Program-made: the position numbers and the translations under genes | Shown: piece by piece, positions 33,901 to 38,872 of the stretch | Position numbering within the stretch: the stretch's first letter is position 1 | How the letters are laid out: each line of letters begins with the position of its first letter | Notes under the pieces: generated by a model | The model's input: the letters and a program-made list of their open reading frames with translations, nothing else | Told to the model about the DNA's origin: nothing | The model's database searches: none | Assembly (NCBI GenBank): GCA_937944095.1 | Contig: CALEAC010000210.1 | Span: 1 to 38,872 of the forward strand | DNA length: 38,872 nt | From: an uncultured Saprospiraceae bacterium | GTDB lineage: Bacteria; Bacteroidota; Bacteroidia; Chitinophagales; Saprospiraceae | Direction: 5' to 3'

Positions 33901-34994
33901 CCATATCCACAATCTTGTCCATTAGCGTTGCCAGCAGAAAAAACATGCATTAGTGTCGGATTATCATAACATTGCTCATCTACGATTCTTGTGTTATTCG
34001 TGTAGCCAGCATTGCAGGCATCACTGTATGAGCTATTAGTGACAATTACATCTTCATCGAAGTGGAGATCCATAGTCTCATCCATAAAGTTTGCAACATA
34101 GTCAACCGCAAAGATGCGACTACCTGCGGCCATGCCTTTATTTCTCGGATTGATATTACCTGCTCCTGCCATAATACCTGAAACCCCATCCCCATGATTA
34201 CCTCGGTTAGGGCCATTCGTTGGTTGAAATAATCGACCCTTGAAGTCAGCGTGGGCAAATACTTCTCCGTCATCACGACATAATATAGCAACACCGCTAC
34301 CATCATAACGTCTGCCTCCTGGCAATGAAGAGTCTAGAAGATTAGATCGGAGGTATGAGCCACCTGGTGTATCATCAGGTGTGCCTGGTCCAGGAGCGGG
34401 CTCTACGAATAATACAAATGGGAGCGATGCTAGTTCAGTTACCTGCTGAGCTGACACTGAGACTAGGACAGAATTATTATAGTGATTGAAGCTTTTGGGC
34501 GTGAGACCCAGCTTCTTACAGAGTTTCCTGACTTGGTCGGTATTCAGATCTTTAGATAATATAAAAGTGATCTCTATTAGGTCAGCTTTTTTGCCGATGG
34601 GGAGATCACTGAATTGTAGTGAGGTCTTAATCTCAGAAGATAAGCTGAAAATACTTCTGATTGATGTAGATCTGAGGTCTTGTCTATTGAGACCGTGCGC
34701 TAAGGCTGCGAAGTAAGCGTTGTTAGGTAGGTAATCTAGTAACCTGATTCCTGATGACTCTAAGCTTCTGAGCTCTTCTCTACTAGGAATATCATGAAAC
34801 TGGATGACCCTGTAGTATCTGTCTAGAAGATAATCAGCCTCGTCTAATTGCGGATCCATAATAAACGCATCCAGATTGTCTACTGGCGTGAATTGCTGGC
34901 CACGGAATTTAAGATCATGTGTCTGACCTAGTAATTCTATACCTGAAAACAGAAATAATGAAGTCATTAAGACTAATAATCGGTTCTTTGTCAT
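30921..34994 (-). CDS. Secreted S8 subtilisin-like protease with PKD and T9SS sorting domains
   Basis: A large exported serine protease, about 1357 residues from the ATG at 34994 (the frame continues to a GTG at 35018, but MTKNRLLVLMTSLFLFSGIELLGQ is the signal peptide). A propeptide-like region lies at about 30-190. The S8 domain has Asp in GVAILCRDDGEVFAH, His in NHGDGVSGIMAG and Ser in SFSGTSGAAPGIAGLLAQL. Beta-sandwich domains follow (P-domain-like and fibronectin-like), then a jelly-roll segment (LNFDMAYFYNAQDEDGL). Next come PKD domains (YQWDFGLGALPG; YNWHFGDGSSSNEPEP..HHYDSPGFYNVTLTVTN). The C-terminal sorting domain is ILPNPSNGQFTIW ... LTSGLYFLILDDG. It is probably surface-attached or released for protein degradation. 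Confidence 0.92.
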   Translation of the reverse strand: MTKNRLLVLMTSLFLFSGIELLGQTHDLKFRGQQFTPVDNLDAFIMDPQLDEADYLLDRYYRVIQFHDIPSREELRSLESSGIRLLDYLPNNAYFAALAHGLNRQDLRSTSIRSIFSLSSEIKTSLQFSDLPIGKKADLIEITFILSKDLNTDQVRKLCKKLGLTPKSFNHYNNSVLVSVSAQQVTELASLPFVLFVEPAPGPGTPDDTPGGSYLRSNLLDSSLPGGRRYDGSGVAILCRDDGEVFAHADFKGRLFQPTNGPNRGNHGDGVSGIMAGAGNINPRNKGMAAGSRIFAVDYVANFMDETMDLHFDEDVIVTNSSYSDACNAGYTNNTRIVDEQCYDNPTLMHVFSAGNANGQDCGYGAGTQWGNITGGHKQGKNVIATANTSNVGNIIGSSSRGPAFDGRIKPDISSNGDGHLTTTDDHAYRSFSGTSGAAPGIAGLLAQLHQAYRELNNGETAEGALLKAVLLNTANDLGNKGPDFIYGWGSANGYQALRTLEERTYLNEEIENGQTKEHVINVPTGIRELRIMTYWPDPAAVPQTETALINDLDSYVAGPNGTTHLPWLLNSDPDPIALNTPAERGVDKLNNMEQVFISDPTPGEYTLNIVGTRIPFGVHEYYVVYEFRTDDITIVYPHGGEKLRTSQSQICYWDAVPNGSPVNVSISYNGGTDWIEISEVEEERHYEVFSSSRNITKDAIVRLSRDQNDFFSEPFTISPIPVNLKVDEVRLEEVKLVWDKLPEAISYDVYKLGEKYMEVANTTTDTSALIPIESPFEQDWFAVAANFDNDIKGLRSNAEGTSGGGLFNFKLDHDLTMNAFINPGEEHFITCSGVSNIDLNVELKNNGILDLSDIVISYQVEEGDTISETYTGTLAPDSLLSYTFTTPIPLESNGELSLRTWCSHPLEQLSIDDTLSLTGPVYLDSGVIAPVREDFEQTNGRFPEFWRVINPDSDISWVLQEVRQLDGRIGTVLSLPFENYAATRQEDILELQPIDLSQSTGRVSLNFDMAYFYNAQDEDGLRIEVSTDCGTTFPDIIFEEFGAGLNSSFTSFQFPQSTTNWTRQDLDLSAYAGLDKIIIRLISINDRGNNLFLDNINIEQVELAEPQAQFDLSENVICRSKPVNLIDKSDGGFLNYQWDFGLGALPGQAESSGPHEISYIIAGEKQIILTTTNEVSSSSAIKDLLVIDKPTGGWTFEETGDGNIQFKPNFDVANSYNWHFGDGSSSNEPEPLHHYDSPGFYNVTLTVTNQCGFRILSELIDVSTSSVSENLTISKVRILPNPSNGQFTIWADQTNPQSLTAKLTTVSGAEVWQKELDSDELSSGYNLENQRLTSGLYFLILDDGASTITKKITIVD

Positions 34995-35041
34995 ATTTGA
35001 GTGTGTTTTTAGACTCACCCAAATTAGTAAAAATGCGAAGA

Positions 35042-35060
35042 CTCAATTGTCAGTATTGAG
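35042..35060 (-). terminator. Possible weak terminator after the cohesin-like gene
   Basis: CTCAAT (35042-35047) and ATTGAG (35055-35060) pair around a seven-base loop. On the minus strand the stem is followed at some distance by ATTTTTAC. It lies between two genes on the same strand and is not strong. Confidence 0.25.
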
Positions 35061-35090
35061 ACTAGTTTCTACTATAACAAGGCAGCATGC

Positions 35091-35891
35091 TTATTTGATT
35101 TTCATTATGTGACCTTCATCAATCAGAAGGTTGCCTGAACTAATTCTGAATGAGTACGAGGCCTCAGGTAAGTTTTTCAGGTCGAAAACATTAGTTTTTG
35201 AGTTTAGTTTTCGACTAATTAATAGCTGACCCTTACTGTTATAGAGTTCATATAACATTGGCAGTGGACTGTCTAGGCCATCTATATCTACATGTAATTC
35301 TCCAGTGGTGGGATTGGGGTAGTTTCTGATTGTAGTCTGAGTAAATAGTTCAGCGTTACTCGATATGCAATCTGGACCTGGAATCTGAATTCCGTGTCCA
35401 TCAGAAATAGCACCTATGTTCTCAAAATTGATATCGGCTACTTCAATCATTTCGTTTTGGTCTACACCGATATCACCTATGTTAAAGGACATTGTATCGC
35501 AAGGTTCTCCGATAACCGCATAACGCACGCTCATAATATGTGTATCATCAGGAAGTGAAAAGGGATTCGTGCTGGTCCAAGCAAATCTTAGTTTATTATT
35601 TCTAGGATCATCGATGTCTTCGAAGGGTAAGGTTATAAATTCATCATTGAACCCAGAAAGGTCTGAATTAGTAAAGCTGACATCTTGGACTGCAACGGCA
35701 GTCGAATCCCATAAGATAAATAACTGTAGGCTGAAGATGTCTTGGAAATCTCTAACTCTGACCTCAAGGTCAAATTCTTCTCCTACCTCATAACTACTAT
35801 CAGAGCTTAGGTCAATAACCAAAGGCGGTTGCTGTCCTATAATTGTTAATGAAGCAAGAATTAAGCAACTAAGGGTCAGATATCTATACAT
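35091..35891 (-). CDS. Cohesin-like domain protein with T9SS sorting domain
   Basis: A 266-residue exported protein. A signal peptide (MYRYLTLSCLILASLTIIGQQ) is followed by one cohesin-like beta-sandwich (about 25-160). That domain opens with VIDLSSDSSYEVGEEFDLEVRVRDFQDIFSLQLFILWDSTAV and includes LRFAWTSTNPFSLPDDTHIMSVRYAV. The C-terminal sorting domain is IRNYPNPTTGELHVDIDG ... LPEASYSFRISSG. Cohesin folds outside cellulosomes serve as binding or stalk modules; no dockerin partner is visible here. It lies upstream of the subtilase gene on the same strand with a 96-base gap and has its own -7 element, TATTTTTG at 35912-35919. Confidence 0.78.
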   Translation of the reverse strand: MYRYLTLSCLILASLTIIGQQPPLVIDLSSDSSYEVGEEFDLEVRVRDFQDIFSLQLFILWDSTAVAVQDVSFTNSDLSGFNDEFITLPFEDIDDPRNNKLRFAWTSTNPFSLPDDTHIMSVRYAVIGEPCDTMSFNIGDIGVDQNEMIEVADINFENIGAISDGHGIQIPGPDCISSNAELFTQTTIRNYPNPTTGELHVDIDGLDSPLPMLYELYNSKGQLLISRKLNSKTNVFDLKNLPEASYSFRISSGNLLIDEGHIMKIK

Positions 35892-35911
35892 GATTATTCT
35901 TTAATGATGCC

Positions 35912-35919
35912 CAAAAATA
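35912..35919 (-). promoter_or_regulatory. -7 promoter element (TATTTTTG) of the cohesin-like gene
   Basis: An exact minus-strand TAnnTTTG match, 20 bases upstream of the ATG at 35891. The -33 region is not clear. Confidence 0.45.
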
Positions 35920-36014
35920 AACTTTGCAAAGTAGACCTGTTCCGATATAGCAAACTTTATTAAGTTAAATAAGCTAAGGGGTGCTCTAGCTAGGTATACC
36001 ATGAGTTAATTAGA

Positions 36015-36042
36015 GGGATACTGGGTATAATCCCAATATCCC
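36015..36042 (-). terminator. Hairpin downstream of the pseudokinase-caspase gene
   Basis: GGGATA-C-TGGG (36015-36025) pairs with CCCA-A-TATCCC (36032-36042) around the loop TATAAT with a single C/A mismatch. It lies 31 bases beyond the stop codon at 36074 in the direction of transcription. The minus-strand sequence after it (TCTAATTAACTC) is only weakly T-rich, so it may stabilise the 3' end rather than terminate strongly. Confidence 0.4.
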
Positions 36043-36073
36043 AATAATAAACTTGCTACGAAAAAACTAATTA

Positions 36074-37816
36074 TTATTGTATAGTCTGAGCAGGTTCTCC
36101 TGCTGACCCAGTTTCGCCGCTTTTGATAAAAAAGAAATCACCACCTTGATGTCCTGCATCTCTAATCGGGCCATATCCAGGATCTGTCTTAGTATTAGCC
36201 ACGACTCCTTCGCGAATACCTGCAAAAATGTTAGCAGTATACACGAGACTATCCTGATTATTCTGAAGATACCAGAACAACTGGTCGATAAATACAGACT
36301 TATCTGGTACGGTTTCTAGAGAGCCAGAAGTCAATGCAATTCTGGTTTTCTTATTAGATATTCTGCCACCTGTTTTGGGTGAATTGATGTCTCTGAGTAG
36401 GCTGCCCCCAAAGCAGGCATCCGAAACGATGAGTATATTTCTAGCAACGATCGAATTAAGAAAATCCTTAATCTCATTATTAGACATCCAATTCCGTCTA
36501 GAATTCTCAAGTCCCTCTACTGGAATCCAGTAGCCAGTTTCATCATGTATCTGACCATGTCCGGCATAAAAGATAAGTAGGTTGTCATTTTTTTTGACCT
36601 TGGAAACAATCTGTTCGAAGCCATCATAGATGTCATCTCTAGAAGCATTATACTTGGTAATAATGTTTTCGGGCTTAAAGCTGTAACTATTTGTCAGGAT
36701 ATCTTTGAAAGTATTGACATCCTGAATTGGCTTAGAGAGACTTTTTAAGTTCTTGTAATTTTCATTACCAATCATATAAGCATAATACTCACCTATTATC
36801 GGGGAGCCATTCGCTGAGGTTTCTGATTTAGGACTCACACCTCTATGCTGGGCTTCTGATAGGCTTGCTGCTTTTTGTGTAGCTGTGTAGTTTTTAAATA
36901 GGAAAAAATTTAAAGTAGCCATTAGTACCATCGCAGTGATACCTATGAGGTATTTCTTTCGAGGATTCATTTTCCTGCCTATTGGCAGTTCGGATTCTCC
37001 ATTTAACTGTCTAATCAGGCCTTCTACAGAACTATATTTTTCCTCGTTTTTTCTGGTACTCTTGTAGATAAGATGTGCAATCTTATTTATTTCTTTCTTA
37101 GAATCGATGCCTTCTATTCCAGCCGCAATTTCTTGGAGTGTCTTTTCTTCTAAGTTCCAAGTGCTGTATGCATCTTTGTCTTTGCTAAAAAGAAAATTTA
37201 GAAAATATCCAAGTTGGGTAATATCTGAACTCTTAGAGATAGACCCTGAAATCGTTTTTTTCTGATTGGTTTCTGATATAGTGTATCTGTCTGTCAGTTT
37301 GAAATCAAGCAGCCTTAGCTCCAGGTCATCATTAATCATGATATTCCACGGTGTAATTGCGCCATGGGGAAAGCCTTCGACCTCGACACCATGATCGTCC
37401 TGGAAAGTGGTGTTGTGAGCATCTTTTATCCCAGAACAGATTTTGCTAAAAATGTCAAGTTTTTCATCTTTGGTCAGAATTCTATCTGATTTCAGGAAGC
37501 TCTCTAGCTCTTTTCCAAAGAAGAATTCATCAACTTTTACAAAACATTTATTGCCATCTATTTCTTCTATAAAGTATTCTTTGAACCGGATGAGGTTCTG
37601 ATTATCTAATTGGTGTAAGCCTTTATTTAGTCTTTTGAAAGTGCGCTCAAGAGTCTGTACAACCGCAGGGTCTTCTGCAAATACGACTTTAAGTGCAAAG
37701 ACCTCTTCAGTATATTTGTGCTTGACCTTAAAAGTCTTAGATAGCCTCTCTGGCTTTATGTGCTGGAGAATTTCGTAATTACCTACTTCTGTGAATTGCA
37801 TCTTATCTAAACTCAT
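36074..37816 (-). CDS. Membrane-anchored pseudokinase-caspase fusion protein
   Basis: About 580 residues from the ATG at 37816 (the frame continues to a TTG at 37852, with no family sequence there). Residues 10-275 resemble a eukaryote-type protein kinase. The Lys of the VAIK motif is present (FALKVVF, Lys43), but the glycine loop is absent. The catalytic loop reads HGAITPWN (151-158) instead of HRDxKxxN, and DFG is DFK, so catalysis is unlikely. A basic stretch (GRKMNPRKK) precedes one membrane span (about 289-308), so the kinase-like domain should be cytoplasmic and the C-terminus periplasmic. Residues 344-563 are a caspase (C14) domain: YAYMIGNENYKNL, catalytic His420 in FYAGHGQ and Cys468 in VSDACFGGSLL. 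Role unknown; a sensor-protease for signalling, stress or defence is inference. An HD-hydrolase gene lies upstream on the same strand. Confidence 0.85.
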   Translation of the reverse strand: MSLDKMQFTEVGNYEILQHIKPERLSKTFKVKHKYTEEVFALKVVFAEDPAVVQTLERTFKRLNKGLHQLDNQNLIRFKEYFIEEIDGNKCFVKVDEFFFGKELESFLKSDRILTKDEKLDIFSKICSGIKDAHNTTFQDDHGVEVEGFPHGAITPWNIMINDDLELRLLDFKLTDRYTISETNQKKTISGSISKSSDITQLGYFLNFLFSKDKDAYSTWNLEEKTLQEIAAGIEGIDSKKEINKIAHLIYKSTRKNEEKYSSVEGLIRQLNGESELPIGRKMNPRKKYLIGITAMVLMATLNFFLFKNYTATQKAASLSEAQHRGVSPKSETSANGSPIIGEYYAYMIGNENYKNLKSLSKPIQDVNTFKDILTNSYSFKPENIITKYNASRDDIYDGFEQIVSKVKKNDNLLIFYAGHGQIHDETGYWIPVEGLENSRRNWMSNNEIKDFLNSIVARNILIVSDACFGGSLLRDINSPKTGGRISNKKTRIALTSGSLETVPDKSVFIDQLFWYLQNNQDSLVYTANIFAGIREGVVANTKTDPGYGPIRDAGHQGGDFFFIKSGETGSAGEPAQTIQ

Positions 37817-38001
37817 AGTGTATTGTTTAGGTATAATAAAACAACCCCACAACAGACGAATGGTCTAGTCAGATATTCTAGGACTTTGAGCTGGGGTCAG
37901 TGCTCTCAGTGCTTCGATTAAACTAAAATAAAGAAATTAAATCCTGTTACGTAAATGATATTACATATTCATTACAAAAGGGGAGGGAAGGTTATCGGAG
38001 A

Positions 38002-38604
38002 TTAGAAAGAAAAATATGCAGAATTAGACAATTTCTTGAGGCCTTCTATATTCTTGATCTTACGGTGTTCTTTGTATCGACGACAATAGTCAGTATGATA
38101 CTGATGTCCGCTCATGAAGCTAATTTGGATATCATTCCACTTTTTACGAGTGAGGTCTTTGATGAAGTGCTTTAGTTCGGTGTATAGGGTGTCACCGATA
38201 GGTTTGAATTTATCAGTAGCTAGATATTCTAAGTCTGCATCGGCAAGAATTTGTTCATGGTGGTTCTGAGGCTGCTGAGGAATCTTAGTGGCCATAATCA
38301 TTCCGCAAATCTTGTCTATCTCTTTTTTAGTGAACTTGTATTTAGGTAGTTCTTTTCTAACGATGCGACAGCCTATTTCTTCATGATCTTGATTATTCTC
38401 TATATAGCCGATATCATGATAAAGGGCAGCAATCTTGATTAGAAAAACATCTTTGGTACTGACCTTCTCTTTTTTAGCGATGTACTCTGCCTTCTCGACA
38501 ACGTACTTAGTATGGTCCGTACAATGATATGTAGCCCATGTTGGTAGTTTCTTATCAAGAATGCCAATGACCTCTTGATAGATTGTATCGAATCTCCGAC
38601 TCAT
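38002..38604 (-). CDS. HD-domain phosphohydrolase
   Basis: A 200-residue cytoplasmic metal-dependent phosphohydrolase. The HD ligands are visible: His31 in TDHTKYVVEKAEYIA, His63-Asp64 in ALYHDIGYI, and Asp122 in ILADADLEYL, with EEIGCRIVRKELPKY and GMIMATKIPQQPQ between. This subfamily is often fused to or encoded near nucleotide cyclases in other bacteria, but the substrate is not established. A Shine-Dalgarno-like AAGGAG lies nine bases before the ATG on the minus strand (38614-38619), unusual for this phylum. The pseudokinase-caspase gene follows in the same direction after about 185 bases. I see no gene in the remaining 268 bases to the window edge. Confidence 0.87.
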   Translation of the reverse strand: MSRRFDTIYQEVIGILDKKLPTWATYHCTDHTKYVVEKAEYIAKKEKVSTKDVFLIKIAALYHDIGYIENNQDHEEIGCRIVRKELPKYKFTKKEIDKICGMIMATKIPQQPQNHHEQILADADLEYLATDKFKPIGDTLYTELKHFIKDLTRKKWNDIQISFMSGHQYHTDYCRRYKEHRKIKNIEGLKKLSNSAYFSF

Positions 38605-38872
38605 CTTCTTATGCTCCTTGGGTAAATTAGTTTTTATAGTAAGTTCTATAGTAGATTGTTACAAATAGGTAGATGTTATCATTTCTATCTATACTAAGGC
38701 AAATTATCAAGAATTCTGCCATTAACTCAAAATAATGCCTTATAAGTTGAATTGTACCGTCTATGGCGGTAATAATATTGATTAATTATGTAGTTCAAAG
38801 ATATTTAAAATAATATTTTGCTCTTCTTTCGATTCTGATACTTTCCGTTAGGGACATACAAACATCATATAG

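Noticed and set aside
36074-37852. Active Ser/Thr kinase
   Set aside because: The glycine loop, the catalytic Asp of the HRD motif and the DFG glycine are missing, so a pseudokinase is the better description.

Overview
The window looks like the chromosome of a member of the Bacteroidota, probably a marine or environmental Saprospiria/Lewinella-like lineage. The lineage is inferred from gene content, not from a marker tree. Supporting signs are: several secreted proteins ending in type IX secretion (T9SS) sorting domains; the Bacteroidota -7 promoter element TAnnTTTG in front of several genes; few Shine-Dalgarno sites; the rimP-nusA-infB order; and large 'GGPF.FC' repeat proteins of a kind known from Saprospiraceae. 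Base composition is moderately AT-rich. I saw no rRNA, tRNA, CRISPR array, prophage, transposase or integrase.

Layout. 1-728 is the N-terminal part of a purine nucleoside phosphorylase cut by the window edge. It is divergent from the rimP-nusA-infB-TIGR02757 operon (862-6232), whose leader carries a terminator-like hairpin. A DUF4783 secreted protein converges on that operon. gpmI follows (6790-8301), then a 28-codon membrane mini-gene with its own terminator, then about 280 bases without a protein gene that end in a second strong terminator (possible small RNA), then a UPF1-like helicase (8914-10827). 10908-15797 is a leftward block: an orphan sorting-domain protein, and a likely operon of glutaryl-CoA dehydrogenase, a DUF2490 protein, a FadL-like outer-membrane protein and a fatty acid hydroxylase/sterol desaturase. 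Rightward from 15913 come a CHAP amidase, an SRPBCC/GyrI protein, a DUF6702 protein and yidD. 18418-21303 (leftward) holds a DinB-like protein and a TPR/FG-GAP/ASPIC protein broken by a frameshift. A methyltransferase and a SulP transporter converge at about 22250. 24333-35891 is dominated by T9SS cargo: a 1329-residue nine-repeat protein, a 1357-residue subtilase and a cohesin-like protein, with mitochondrial-type aconitase between them. The right end has a pseudokinase-transmembrane-caspase fusion and an HD-domain hydrolase.

How they work together. Most of the window is housekeeping (translation and transcription factors, glycolysis, TCA cycle, purine salvage) mixed with cell-envelope and secretion functions. 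The most unusual item is the membrane-anchored pseudokinase-caspase protein at 36074-37816. It has intact caspase His/Cys residues but a kinase-like domain lacking the glycine loop and catalytic Asp, and it lies just downstream of an HD phosphohydrolase. The next most interesting are the attenuator-like leader of rimP, the terminator-bounded gap and mini-gene around 8434-8885, and the recent 663-base duplication inside the repeat protein.
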